Source: an uncultured Pseudohongiella sp. (GTDB lineage: Bacteria; Pseudomonadota; Gammaproteobacteria; Pseudomonadales; Pseudohongiellaceae). Taken from it: 64,000 nt of DNA. Of the stretch, positions 1 through 9,718 are shown one piece after another (positions within the stretch are counted from its first letter, which is position 1; each line of letters starts with the position of its first letter). The stretch spans positions 1 through 64,000 of the forward strand of contig CACBCS010000004.1 in NCBI GenBank assembly GCA_902537815.1. Direction: 5' to 3'. Below the pieces are notes generated by a model that was not told the origin of the DNA, did not search any database, and saw only the letters and a list, made by a program, of their open reading frames with translations. A program made the position numbers and the translations under genes.

Positions 1-1
1 G

Positions 2-562
2 ATACAGGCGCAGATGCGTTACGGGCAATATCTTGACGCACTGGATACGACTGCTCAGCGCAAAGCAGAAATCGGTTCTGTGATAACCACCGTATTTCTC
101 GCAAGGAACGAAGCAAGCCGCAACCGGACCTCCGGCGTGATTTCTTCGGTGAGTCTGGAGGAACTGTCCTCGCCCGACTACTTGCGCGGCAAGGTCGCTG
201 AACTGCTGACTGATCGGGAACTGCGGAGCTTTGATGAGTATGAAGCCAGCTTTCAAGAACGTGTGCTACGCAGCAACTTTACCCGCCAGCTGGCGCGCGT
301 GTCCGGAGGCCTGACTGAGGCAAATCAGGAAATCGTACTCGAGGTCCTGATGCGTTATATGGGCGCCGGACAGGAGCAGGTTAACCGGTCCAACCGGGAC
401 GCCGTCGATGAAAGTCAGCGACAGATGCAGGCGCTCATGGATGCCAGAATGGAATTGAGTCAGAAGTTGAGTGATTCACAGATGCAGGAAGCCGAAAAAT
501 TTCTGGGTCAGATAATCACCGGACTGATGACCACACAATCAATGAATGAAGCAGAGCTGTAA
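2..562 (+). CDS. Hypothetical protein, probably 5'-truncated by the window edge
   Basis: The first ATG is at 14, but the frame stays open through the left edge, so the true start probably lies outside the window. The visible part is about 186 residues, mostly polar and predicted helical, with a Gln/Glu/Met-rich second half (about residues 110-180) that could form an amphipathic helix or coiled coil. No signal peptide, membrane segment or known motif is visible. It ends 38 bases before the M16 peptidase start, on the same strand, so the two may be co-transcribed. I do not recognise the family and assign no function. Confidence 0.6.
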   Translation: MQAQMRYGQYLDALDTTAQRKAEIGSVITTVFLARNEASRNRTSGVISSVSLEELSSPDYLRGKVAELLTDRELRSFDEYEASFQERVLRSNFTRQLARVSGGLTEANQEIVLEVLMRYMGAGQEQVNRSNRDAVDESQRQMQALMDARMELSQKLSDSQMQEAEKFLGQIITGLMTTQSMNEAEL

Positions 563-600
563 AACCAGCGACTGACCCTTTGAATTTATCAGGAGACCCC

Positions 601-3582
601 ATGCCGACCGCCCACAAATCTGAGTCAACAGTCAAATTCACCTGGTGGCTGACTGCCTCCCTGCTGCTCGCACTGGGGGGATGCGGAGAAACCTCAACCG
701 ACACCTCTGGAGCGGCCGACCCGTCGACAGAAAACACTGCGGCAGGCTACCGGCGCATAAACGATCCCAACCCGGAAGATCCTCTCGATGCCCATATTTT
801 CGAGCTGGATAACGGACTGCAGGTTTTCCTGACCGAAAACCATGAAGAGCCGCGCTTTTATGCGGAGATCGCTGTACGCGCCGGCAGCAAGCATGATCCT
901 GCCGACGGCACAGGGCTCGCGCACTACCTTGAACACCTTCTGTTCAAGGGCAATCGGAATCTGGGAACGCTCGACTACGAGGCCGAAAAGCCCCATCTCG
1001 ACCGGATTGTCGAACTGTATGAGGCACACTTTCAGGAAGTTGATCCGGCCAGGCGTGCAGAGATTTACGCCGAAATTAATACCGAGGCACAACTGGCTGC
1101 TGAATATGCGGTTCCCAATGAAATTGACAAACTATACAACGGCATGGGGGGCAGTGGACTGAACGCCCACACCTGGTATGAAGAAACCGTATATAAAGTA
1201 GGGCTACCTGCCAACCGGCTGGCACAATGGGCCGAAATCGAATCAGACAGATTTGTTGATCCCGTCTTCCGACTGTTTCATACCGAATTAGAAACCGTTT
1301 ACGAGGAGAAAAACAGGACACTCGACAATGGTGGCCGGATAATCGGGACTGCCGTAGATGAACTGCTTTACAAAGTGCACCCTTATGGTCAACAACCGAC
1401 AATCGGAACTGTCGAACACCTGAAAAACCCTTCTCTGGTTTATATCCAGAATTACTTTGACACCAACTATGTGCCGAACAATATGGGCATATTCATCAGC
1501 GGTGACATTGATATCGAAGCAACCATCAATCTGATCGCCGACAAATTCGGCCACTGGGAACGCAAGCCAGTCCCCGAAGTCGGCCCCTGGCAAGAGCCGC
1601 CTTTGCAGGGCGCCGAGCGGCGCACGGTTCAGTATCCGGGTGAAGAACAGGTCCAGCTGGCGTTTCGTACTGCCCCCAACGGCAGTCCGGACAAAGAGGC
1701 GCTGATTCTGATTGACATGATTCTGGACAACCGGACTGCCGGCCTGATCAACCTGAATCTCAATCAACAGCAGCTTGTTTCTCAAGCAGGTTCTTCGCCT
1801 CTGTTTCTCAATGACTTTGGCTCACAATCGCTGTACGGGGTCCCTAAACAAGATCAGACGCTTGAAGAAGTTGAGCAGCTGTTGCTGGACCAGCTCGAGA
1901 TTATTAAGTCAGGCGAATTTGACGAGTGGATCATCCCAGCGATCATCAACGACTTTCTCAAGAGCGAGAAGGCCAGCCTGGAATTCAATACTGCAAGGGT
2001 CTCAATGATGCGACAGGCATTCATCGAGGGGGCGCAGTGGGATTATCACATCGCTGAAATAGACCGCATGGAACAGCTTACCAAGCAGGATGTCGTTGAT
2101 GTCGCCAACAAATACTTCGGCGACGACTACGTCGCAGTCTACCGCGTCGATGCCCAGCATGTCGTTCCGGAAGTCGAAAAGCCTCAGATCGATCCGGTGA
2201 CTATCGATCCGACGAGACAGTCGGAATTTGCCTCTCAGATTCTGGCCATGCAGGTCGAAGAAATTGAGCCAACGTTCGTGGAGATGGACAGCGACTACCG
2301 CATCATTGAGTTCGCGCCCGGGGTTGATCTGTACTATGCGCCGAACCCGCTCAATGATCTGTTCTCATTCTCCCTTTCTGTTGATGTTGGAACAGAAGCA
2401 GACAAGCAACTCGGACTGGCGGCCGCCCTGATGGACGTTGCCGGCACTGATTCACTGAGCAACGAGGAATTACAGAAGGAGTGGTACCGCATGGGCACGG
2501 AATTCCGCTTTGGCGCCGGAGAAAACAGCTCCGCTTTCGCCGTATCGGGACTGGATGCCCAGTTTGAAAATTCAATCGATCTGATGATGCAGCTGATCAG
2601 AAGCCCCAGTGCGGACGAACAGACCCTTGAACAGTTGAAAAGCATCCTGCTCAAGTCCCGACAGGATCAAAAGAGCTCGCCTCCGGCAATCGCACAGGCA
2701 CTGTTTATGTATAACCGCTTCGGTGAGGAATCACCCATGCTGGAGGCCATGAGCAGCGAGGAAATCCTCAGCACCGCACTCGATGATCTGCTGGAGGCAC
2801 CCGGTGAGTTGCTCAACTACAAGCATACGCTGGCCTATACCGGATCCATGCCGCTTGAAGAATTGGTCGAAACGCTTCGTCGCAGCTACGAAGTCAGTGC
2901 TGATCTTCAGGACACACCTGAATACCGGTTTCGAAACGTCCGCGACATCAACAGCTCGGAAGTTCTGGTTGTCGACCAGCAAACCGCTCAGGCTCAGGTC
3001 AGGATAGAATTCGCCGATGGCGTCTACAACGCGGAAGACGGTCTGCTGGCCAATCTTTACACCAGCTATTTCGGCAGCGGTATGTCCAGCGTGGTATTTC
3101 AGGAATTGCGTGAAGCCCGGGCCCTAGCCTACTCGGCTTCGGCGCGCTACTCGGCTGGTAGCCGGATCAATGCCGAAAACCTGATGATGGGCTCAATCGG
3201 CACGCAAACCGACAAAACGGTCGATGCACTGGCCGCCTTTATCGACCTGATAGACAACATGCCCAGCTCTTCTGAACGGTTTGAGGAATCTGTGAATTCA
3301 ATGCTGAACCGGTACCGCACTTCAAAGCTCAATTTCCGCGAAGTGATCGGAGCCGTTCGCACCTGGGAACGCCAGGGACTGGAAGGCGACCCCCGACGGG
3401 ACAACTATCTGAAACTACAGCAAACCGAACTGGCTGATCTTCTGGAATTTCAGGCAGAGCACGTCAAAGACCGGGCTAAACTCATTTCAATCGTAGGTGA
3501 TTTATCGATTATCGACGCCGATGAGCTTGAGCAATTCGGCTCAGTGCAGCAGCTGCAGGTCGAGGATTTGTTTGTCAACTAG
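601..3582 (+). CDS. M16 family zinc metallopeptidase lipoprotein (pitrilysin/insulinase type)
   Basis: This is a secreted zinc peptidase of about 993 residues with the usual duplicated M16 architecture. The inverted zinc motif HYLEH (HxxEH) is at residues 108-112, and an acidic ELETVYEE stretch at about 229-236 supplies the downstream Glu ligand. The second half (about 560-990) is the non-catalytic M16 repeat. The start at 601 is preferred over an in-frame ATG at 580 because AGGAG lies just upstream and the N-terminus becomes a clean lipoprotein signal ending in LALGGC. It probably degrades peptides in the periplasm or at the outer membrane. It heads a run of closely spaced genes including an ABC exporter. 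The family assignment is firm; the substrate is unknown. Confidence 0.93.
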   Translation: MPTAHKSESTVKFTWWLTASLLLALGGCGETSTDTSGAADPSTENTAAGYRRINDPNPEDPLDAHIFELDNGLQVFLTENHEEPRFYAEIAVRAGSKHDPADGTGLAHYLEHLLFKGNRNLGTLDYEAEKPHLDRIVELYEAHFQEVDPARRAEIYAEINTEAQLAAEYAVPNEIDKLYNGMGGSGLNAHTWYEETVYKVGLPANRLAQWAEIESDRFVDPVFRLFHTELETVYEEKNRTLDNGGRIIGTAVDELLYKVHPYGQQPTIGTVEHLKNPSLVYIQNYFDTNYVPNNMGIFISGDIDIEATINLIADKFGHWERKPVPEVGPWQEPPLQGAERRTVQYPGEEQVQLAFRTAPNGSPDKEALILIDMILDNRTAGLINLNLNQQQLVSQAGSSPLFLNDFGSQSLYGVPKQDQTLEEVEQLLLDQLEIIKSGEFDEWIIPAIINDFLKSEKASLEFNTARVSMMRQAFIEGAQWDYHIAEIDRMEQLTKQDVVDVANKYFGDDYVAVYRVDAQHVVPEVEKPQIDPVTIDPTRQSEFASQILAMQVEEIEPTFVEMDSDYRIIEFAPGVDLYYAPNPLNDLFSFSLSVDVGTEADKQLGLAAALMDVAGTDSLSNEELQKEWYRMGTEFRFGAGENSSAFAVSGLDAQFENSIDLMMQLIRSPSADEQTLEQLKSILLKSRQDQKSSPPAIAQALFMYNRFGEESPMLEAMSSEEILSTALDDLLEAPGELLNYKHTLAYTGSMPLEELVETLRRSYEVSADLQDTPEYRFRNVRDINSSEVLVVDQQTAQAQVRIEFADGVYNAEDGLLANLYTSYFGSGMSSVVFQELREARALAYSASARYSAGSRINAENLMMGSIGTQTDKTVDALAAFIDLIDNMPSSSERFEESVNSMLNRYRTSKLNFREVIGAVRTWERQGLEGDPRRDNYLKLQQTELADLLEFQAEHVKDRAKLISIVGDLSIIDADELEQFGSVQQLQVEDLFVN

Positions 3583-3652
3583 CCGATAACGGAAAACAGG
3601 TCAGGGGTCGTAGCAAAAACTATCGTTTGCCCAGATTTTTGCGAGAAACACT

Positions 3653-4573
3653 ATGAGCACTCAGACCCCTGCACTTCTCATTTCGGGGCTCCGGAAAGCC
3701 TATGGCAATCTGGATGTGCTTACAGGCGTAGATCTGACGCTTGCCCCGGGGGGCATTCAGGGCCTGGTGGGTCTGAACGGTTCCGGCAAGACAACCACGC
3801 TGGAATGCATGCTCGGTCTGCAGCGGTATGACCAGGGTGAAGTCTCGGTGCTGGGACTGAAGCCGACTGATCTGTGCACGGCCCAGGGCAGAGTGACGGC
3901 GGTATTCGATTCACCGAGTCTTAACCCTAACCTGACCGTCAGGCAGTGTCTCCAGCACGCCCGCATACTCAGCAGGCACGCGAAGCGGCATCCGGAAGAA
4001 CTCGAGAAGCTGCTTGGGCTGTGCCAGTTCAGCCATTTCCCGATTAAGACCCTGTCGCTGGGCAATAAGCGCCGGGCCTCGATCGCGCATGCGCTGATTT
4101 CAGAGCCTGATCTGGTCATTCTGGACGAGCCTTTCAACGGGCTCGATGCCGGCGGGGTAGACGAAGTCCTGCTGCTGATCAAGTCGCTCAATCAAGAACG
4201 CGGCACCAGTTTCCTGCTGTCCAGCCATCAGCTCCCCTATCTGGAAGATATTTGCAGTCACCTGGCAATCCTTCACGAGGGGAAGATCATTCGAAGCGGA
4301 GAAAAATCTGCGCTGTTGCGCTCAGAAACCAGCAAGGTCAGGCTTCTTACCACTGATCCTGTTGGCGCCGTCGCAGCGCTGCAGACGATTTCAGACATCA
4401 ATTGCCAACCGGGGGCTACGGTTGAAGAAATCTGGGTGTCCTCAGACAGCATGACTGCCGCAGCAATCAACAGTCACCTGGCGCAACACCAGATCCCCGT
4501 CTATGAACTGGCCACCGAGCGCGCGTCACTCGGCTCTCTCTTCAGACGACTGACACAGGAATCATACACATGA
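3653..4573 (+). CDS. ABC transporter ATP-binding protein (ABC-2 export type)
   Basis: A cytoplasmic ATPase of 306 residues that would power the permease encoded next to it. Walker A GLNGSGKT is at residues 40-47 and Walker B with the catalytic Glu is LVILDEPFNGLD near residue 160. The signature motif is degenerate, LSLGNKRR instead of LSGGQ. The Q-loop region (FDSPSLNPNLTV) also lacks an obvious Gln, although this is common in CcmA/NatA-like ABC-2 ATPases. A C-terminal region of about 90 residues follows the nucleotide-binding domain. Its stop overlaps the permease start by four bases (ATGA), so the pair is translationally coupled. The cargo cannot be read from sequence; the neighbouring M16 peptidase and PDZ lipoprotein suggest a peptide or envelope role (inference). 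Confidence 0.9.
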   Translation: MSTQTPALLISGLRKAYGNLDVLTGVDLTLAPGGIQGLVGLNGSGKTTTLECMLGLQRYDQGEVSVLGLKPTDLCTAQGRVTAVFDSPSLNPNLTVRQCLQHARILSRHAKRHPEELEKLLGLCQFSHFPIKTLSLGNKRRASIAHALISEPDLVILDEPFNGLDAGGVDEVLLLIKSLNQERGTSFLLSSHQLPYLEDICSHLAILHEGKIIRSGEKSALLRSETSKVRLLTTDPVGAVAALQTISDINCQPGATVEEIWVSSDSMTAAAINSHLAQHQIPVYELATERASLGSLFRRLTQESYT

Positions 4574-5433
4574 GCCTGTCCAGCCTGATTCAGGCCCTGC
4601 GCAGTGAGTTCTATGTGGCACGCTATGCACTTGGCGCCCGACTGTTGATCTTGCTGCCTTCCGCGGCGGCTGCTTTTCAGTTTATTGCGTCAAAAATCTC
4701 AGATACAGGAACTGCTGCCCGGGACAGCCTGATGAATTCGAACAGTTTTGACGATGCCATCGCCAACAACGCCTGGGGACATTTTGTTGATGGTCTTGAT
4801 ACCGGTATCACGCTGCTTTTCCTGCTGCTGGTTGCACAAGCGGCACACAGCTTCAGCGCCGAACTGGAAAGCGGCGCGCTGCGGCATCAGATAATCCGCT
4901 GCAGCAGCCGCCGCTTGATTGTGATGTCGAAATTGTTACAGCTCCATGCTCTGGCACTCGTGGCAGTCGGGATTCTGATCGTTTCCAGCTATTTGCTGAG
5001 TGGGCTGCTGTGGGAGTTCGGCCCTGTTGTAGAAGACGGTTTTGAGCTAATCAGCGAAGCCGAAATTCGCGACGAAATTGCCTTGGGCCTCCGGTTGGCA
5101 CTGGCTCCGTTACCGTCTGCAATAGCCCTCGGGCTGCTGCTTTCTGTCATCGCTCATACGGCAACTCAGGCGGTAGTTTCAGCGCTCGGCATCTCGCTCA
5201 CCATGGATGTTTTCAAGGGCATGCTGGGTGATTATGCTTATTATCTTTATGCAAGCTTTCAACCCGCGCTGATCGATCAATCCTATCTGCAGGATGTGAG
5301 CAGGCTGGTGCGCGGTTATTCTGATGTTCTGATTGATGATAGAGTCATTCAGCTCAATTACTGGGTGCCCATCCCCACCTTAGTCGTTCTGGTCGCTGCA
5401 TCCCTGATTGTCGTGCAAACACGTAAACTTTGA
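4570..5433 (+). CDS. ABC-2 type transporter permease
   Basis: An integral inner-membrane protein of 287 residues with about six hydrophobic segments: one near residues 22-40, one near 75-90, several from about 115 to 215, and one at the C-terminus. A loop of about 60 residues after the first segment is probably periplasmic. It has the general pattern of ABC-2 permeases (N-terminal cytoplasmic helix, extracytoplasmic loop, then helices), including an ELESGALRH stretch after the second segment that resembles the coupling region of this class. It overlaps the ATPase gene by four bases and is followed three bases later by the PDZ lipoprotein. The substrate is unknown. Confidence 0.85.
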   Translation: MSLSSLIQALRSEFYVARYALGARLLILLPSAAAAFQFIASKISDTGTAARDSLMNSNSFDDAIANNAWGHFVDGLDTGITLLFLLLVAQAAHSFSAELESGALRHQIIRCSSRRLIVMSKLLQLHALALVAVGILIVSSYLLSGLLWEFGPVVEDGFELISEAEIRDEIALGLRLALAPLPSAIALGLLLSVIAHTATQAVVSALGISLTMDVFKGMLGDYAYYLYASFQPALIDQSYLQDVSRLVRGYSDVLIDDRVIQLNYWVPIPTLVVLVAASLIVVQTRKL

Positions 5434-5436
5434 ACT

Positions 5437-6387
5437 ATGAAAAATACTCTCCGATGCTGCGCTCTCTGGCTGACGCTAACTCTGACCGCCTGCGTCAGCT
5501 TTGAACCGAAAATTCTAGTGCCAGCTATCACACTTTCACCAGAAGAGGTTGAGCTTAAGCGCTCAACAAGCACCGGGACAGTTGACTTTGGGCTTAATGT
5601 GACCCCGAATGAGAGTGATTCCCTTTTCAACATTCAGTCCCTGCCAGGAGTCAGGGTGCGGGCAATTGCAACCAATTCACCTGCTGCCGAAGCCGGCATT
5701 GAGGTTGGAGACATCATTCTGCAAATCGACGAAACACGCCTTGATCACCCGGACAGCCTTCAGGCGCTCCAAAGCCTGCCCTCGGCAAGTAACCAATACC
5801 TGTTCCAGATTCGTCGGGACACTCTCGTCTACGAAACCACCGTTGAGGCTTTACCCGCTGCCGAGATCCCCGAACCGCGTGAACTCTACCGAGCCGACCC
5901 ACTCGCCACCCGGGCAGGCTACCAAACTGAGCTTGTCAGGATTGCCGATCAGGGCGTTATTCCCGCCGCGCGCGTCATTGAGTTGTTCCCCGGCAGCCCA
6001 CTGACCGACTCGGGTATCCAAAAAGACAGCCTGTTACTGGCTGTCAACGGCCGCTATATTAAGTCAGCGCAAGACCTGATCAACCGATTGAATCAGGAAT
6101 TCGACCACGGCGAGAGCGTGAGTTTTACCGTGCTGCAGAACGGAGCAGTGAAAAATGAATCCGTTAATCTGTGGGATCCGGGAAGGCGTATCAGCAAAGT
6201 GTCACTGGGTCCGCTGGTTCGTTATGAATCATCAGTAAATCCGAGTGCTGGCAGTTTTACACTGCTTGATCTGTGGCTGTTCTCTCTGTACCGATATCAG
6301 CGCAGCGAGAGTGAAAGATCACACACTATTCTGGGTCTGATTAATGTGAGCACAGATGACGGGGAACTCACCGAAGAGACGAATTAG
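5437..6387 (+). CDS. Lipoprotein with two PDZ domains
   Basis: A 316-residue exported lipoprotein with signal peptide and lipobox LTAC at about residues 16-19. Two PDZ-like domains follow: one around residues 65-140, with the GLGF-equivalent loop near GVRVRAIATNSPAAEAGI and the GDIILQID strand, and a second around 165-250 containing ARVIELFPGSPL. No protease domain is present, so it is not a DegP or CtpA protease. It is more likely an adaptor that binds peptide C-termini in the periplasm. It starts three bases after the ABC permease and ends seven bases before the FG-GAP gene, so co-expression is likely. Its partner is unknown. Confidence 0.8.
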   Translation: MKNTLRCCALWLTLTLTACVSFEPKILVPAITLSPEEVELKRSTSTGTVDFGLNVTPNESDSLFNIQSLPGVRVRAIATNSPAAEAGIEVGDIILQIDETRLDHPDSLQALQSLPSASNQYLFQIRRDTLVYETTVEALPAAEIPEPRELYRADPLATRAGYQTELVRIADQGVIPAARVIELFPGSPLTDSGIQKDSLLLAVNGRYIKSAQDLINRLNQEFDHGESVSFTVLQNGAVKNESVNLWDPGRRISKVSLGPLVRYESSVNPSAGSFTLLDLWLFSLYRYQRSESERSHTILGLINVSTDDGELTEETN

Positions 6388-6394
6388 GCGCTCG

Positions 6395-7978
6395 ATGAAC
6401 CATAAGCAAGTCAAGCAAAACGCATTCGCCTCTTTGCGAAGAGACCTTCCGCCTCTCACGCTACTCCTGTGGCTCTGGGGAAGCGCCGCTGTGCATGCGC
6501 AATCCAACTATACCGCTTTCGAACTGATCCGGGAAAACAACTGGGACCCTCTGATAGTTGAGGATCTGAATGGCGACGGCGCTAAAGATATCGTGTACTC
6601 AGCTTTCGATCCGGCATTCGGTCGCGAACTGCATATCCACTATCAAGAGGAGGATGGCGGGTTTACTGCCAATCCCAGCCGCATTGAAATAAAGACCGAA
6701 ATAATCGCCGTGGGCTTTGCGGATTTACGGGAAGAACCGGGCAAGGAACTGGTGCTGTTCGCAGACAGCGGTGTTTTCAGTCTTTCTGCCGCCGTCGAGG
6801 GATATGCCGGAAACCTTAAACTGCTGAGCGCATGGGATCTTATCGCAACCATTCCCGATAAACAGCGAGTCTATTTCAGCAACATCCCCACTGACATCAA
6901 CGGGGACGGACTCATGGATCTTCTGATGGCCGGAAATGACCAGTACGGTCTGTTCCTGGGCAATCAGGATGAAAGCTTCACGCTAAATGCCCGCTTTTCA
7001 ACCCTCAATCGCGACATTACACCGATACAGCGGGCCGGCGGGGCAACTGACGTAGATGGCAGACTGGAAATTAATCCTGAACAAGGGGTGGTGATCGAAG
7101 TGACGGTTGATCTGCCCTCCCCTTTCGAAGGTTTTGTCGAACAATGGGCTGACCAGCGGCGTTCTGACAGACCTCTGCTCAGAAGCGAGCAGTGGATGCC
7201 TACACCCACCCTGGCGCATCTGAATAGCGATCAATTGCTGGACATTGCCTATATCAATGCCGGCGCAAACGGTCTGGGGCAAATGAACATCCACTTCCAA
7301 CAGACTTCCGGATTCAGAGAGCAAGCTGACTGGCAGAGCGATCTGGATTCAAGCGGCCAGTTGCAGTTGATTGATATGAACAGCGACGGTCTGGCAGACA
7401 TCTTGCGTCTGTCAGGCGATGGCAATGAATGGACCGCGAGCCTTTTCCTCAATCAGTCAGGCAGTTTTGATTTCACTCAGGCCAATCAGGTCATGCGCTT
7501 CTCAGGTTACGACTTGAATCTTGATGTCATCACCCAAGCACAGGGAGATACCTTTCTGAGCGCCAGTTTTTACACAATCCCGGTCGTCGATGCGATTCGC
7601 AGCGCGAGTATCAACCGCACCCAACTGCTGTTTGGCTCACAGGAAAGCGAACCCGGCCAGGTCTTCAATCGACGGCCCAGCTCCAGCCTGGTTGAGGCCT
7701 TTTCGGCTGACAATGTTCGGGGACTGTCAGAGCAGATGTCGTTGAAATATGACGTAGACGGAGACGGCCGTAACGATGCACTTTACATCACGGAAAATGG
7801 CACCCTGGCAGCCAAAGCAATTGACGCTGATCTGAGCATTTCGGATGACGCTTTCTGGGAGTACGTCGCTCCGCGAACCGTATTCGAATTCGAAGTATTG
7901 TCGCTCAACGCAGATGAACGGCCTGACCTTATATTGCGACATGGCCGGACAACCACGCTTCTGGTGGCGCGCCCCTGA
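6395..7978 (+). CDS. Secreted FG-GAP/VCBS repeat protein (first of a tandem pair)
   Basis: A 527-residue exported protein. After a signal peptide ending near HAQS it carries repeated calcium-binding-like loops DxNxDGxxD at residues about 57 (DLNGDGAKD), 167 (DINGDGLMD), 327 (DMNSDGLAD) and 453 (DVDGDGRND), spaced as in beta-propeller FG-GAP/integrin-like repeats. No catalytic domain is visible, so it is probably a calcium-stabilised binding propeller. The ATG at 6395 is chosen because an in-frame ATG at 6356 would overlap the PDZ gene and put a basic stretch ahead of the signal peptide. The next gene begins directly after its stop and encodes a second protein of the same kind. Confidence 0.82.
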   Translation: MNHKQVKQNAFASLRRDLPPLTLLLWLWGSAAVHAQSNYTAFELIRENNWDPLIVEDLNGDGAKDIVYSAFDPAFGRELHIHYQEEDGGFTANPSRIEIKTEIIAVGFADLREEPGKELVLFADSGVFSLSAAVEGYAGNLKLLSAWDLIATIPDKQRVYFSNIPTDINGDGLMDLLMAGNDQYGLFLGNQDESFTLNARFSTLNRDITPIQRAGGATDVDGRLEINPEQGVVIEVTVDLPSPFEGFVEQWADQRRSDRPLLRSEQWMPTPTLAHLNSDQLLDIAYINAGANGLGQMNIHFQQTSGFREQADWQSDLDSSGQLQLIDMNSDGLADILRLSGDGNEWTASLFLNQSGSFDFTQANQVMRFSGYDLNLDVITQAQGDTFLSASFYTIPVVDAIRSASINRTQLLFGSQESEPGQVFNRRPSSSLVEAFSADNVRGLSEQMSLKYDVDGDGRNDALYITENGTLAAKAIDADLSISDDAFWEYVAPRTVFEFEVLSLNADERPDLILRHGRTTTLLVARP

Positions 7979-9679
7979 ATGATGGTAAAGATGAACCACT
8001 GCTCTGAAATCCATGAAGCTCGCTTCTCTGCGGTCAGAAGACTTGTCGTTGCCTGCTGTCTGATATTCAGTCACAGTGAAACCCTTATCGCCGAAGTACC
8101 CAGTTTCACTCAGCAGGCATTCGCCTTGCCGGCAAGCGCCGAATCGCTCGTGATTGCCGACCTCAATGGTGACAACCTTAACGATCTGGTAACTCTGATC
8201 GACAACCGTCTCAGGGTGTATTTCCAGCGTGAAAGCGGGTTTGATTTTGAATCGGGCTTTAAGGAGATCAGTTTTGAATCGCAGGCCGTTGGCTGGGACC
8301 TGAACAGAGGTTTCGGCACTGAAAATCAGGTCAGCGTGATCGCCTTGCTGGACGGCAAGCGGGCTGTGCACTTTCCCATCAATGATGAGCGCATTCTGCC
8401 ACCCCAGACTATTGCTTCAGAACTCCCCGGCTTCATCAGTCGGGGGATCAATCGACTGCACTTTGCAAGAGACATCAACGCCGACGGCCTGACCGATCTG
8501 GTGATTCCGGGCGCCGGCGAAATTCACCTGCTCATCAATGAGGGCGGAGGGAATTTCGAGGCCCCTCTCAGCATTCTCTCCGAAACCCGTCTGCGCACGC
8601 AGCTCAATATCAACCGCTTCAATCGCTCAGCCGGACAGGCGGTACGTATACCCAATTTGACTCTCAGGGACGTCAATGCAGACACTCGGGAAGATTTGGT
8701 TGTCCGGACGGAAGAAAAACTGGAGGTGTTTCTCGCCGGCCGCTCTCCGGGCCGTTATTTCCCCCTGACTCCCGACTTTCTCCTGGATATCGCTGCTATA
8801 GAAGAAAATCTCGGACAATTTGATATCGACAATCTTGATTTCTCCAACCTGACCGGTGTACTTGCTCTCACCCACGAAGAAATTCTGGAAGATATCGATG
8901 GAGATGGCATTGATGACCTGCTTCTCAGAGAAGGAGGAAAAGTGTCGATATTCACCGGTCAGGCAGACGGCGTGAATACTGCTCAGGCCCGCCAGATTCT
9001 CCGTTCAGGCGGCAACGTACTGAGTACGTTTCTGTATGACGAGAACGGCGATGGACTGAAAGATCTGTGGCTTTGGCGGGTTGAATCGATTTCAGTGGGC
9101 GACATCTTTGTCTGGCTTGCTTTGTCCGGATCCATCGCCATTGAAGCGTTTATCTATCCCAACAATGGTGAACGGTTTGAGAGACGCCCAGCCAGAAAAG
9201 TGACAGTTGACCTCAAATTCCCCTCAGTGCTGCGTCTGGCGAATGCCTATCAAACGCTGAATAATGAGGCGGAAACAATGCAGGTCGATGGCGTAACGCG
9301 CACCGCCTCAGCCCGGCTCGACAGCCCGGACGAAGACAACGACTTATTGGTACTGATGAATGATCAGATCAGAATCCTGCTAAACAGCATTGAGCCAGCC
9401 CGGGAAGACAGTTTCCTCGGAGCGCTGAATTACTCTCGGAACCGCGATAACTATGAAATAGACATCAGAGACATTATCAACAGCGCTTCCAGGAGTGGAA
9501 ATCCTTATCGCGACCTGATTGACAGCCGCGAGGCGACTGATGAGATCGCGCTTTCACAGACGGTCGTCGATGGCGACCTGATCGCGGCACGACTCAATGA
9601 AGACGAGCGGGACGACATCATCGTGTTCACCCACTTCGATGCTAGTCAGATTCAGGGTTTATTGTTACTCTCACAGTGA
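7979..9679 (+). CDS. Secreted FG-GAP/VCBS repeat protein (second of a tandem pair)
   Basis: A 566-residue exported protein. An N-terminal signal region around residues 22-40 is followed by DxNxDxxxD loops at residues about 61 (DLNGDNLND), 165 (DINADGLTD), 231 (DVNADTRED), 305 (DIDGDGIDD) and 354 (DENGDGLKD), with weaker copies near the C-terminus. This matches a beta-propeller FG-GAP fold. The start ATG directly follows the stop of the preceding FG-GAP gene; a second ATG at 7991 is also possible. The two proteins share repeat type but differ clearly in sequence, so they are either an old duplication or two subunits of one surface assembly. Function unknown. Confidence 0.82.
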   Translation: MMVKMNHCSEIHEARFSAVRRLVVACCLIFSHSETLIAEVPSFTQQAFALPASAESLVIADLNGDNLNDLVTLIDNRLRVYFQRESGFDFESGFKEISFESQAVGWDLNRGFGTENQVSVIALLDGKRAVHFPINDERILPPQTIASELPGFISRGINRLHFARDINADGLTDLVIPGAGEIHLLINEGGGNFEAPLSILSETRLRTQLNINRFNRSAGQAVRIPNLTLRDVNADTREDLVVRTEEKLEVFLAGRSPGRYFPLTPDFLLDIAAIEENLGQFDIDNLDFSNLTGVLALTHEEILEDIDGDGIDDLLLREGGKVSIFTGQADGVNTAQARQILRSGGNVLSTFLYDENGDGLKDLWLWRVESISVGDIFVWLALSGSIAIEAFIYPNNGERFERRPARKVTVDLKFPSVLRLANAYQTLNNEAETMQVDGVTRTASARLDSPDEDNDLLVLMNDQIRILLNSIEPAREDSFLGALNYSRNRDNYEIDIRDIINSASRSGNPYRDLIDSREATDEIALSQTVVDGDLIAARLNEDERDDIIVFTHFDASQIQGLLLLSQ

Positions 9680-9718
9680 ACAAAAAGCCAGTAACAACTG
9701 GATCCTGCTGAGCACCTC

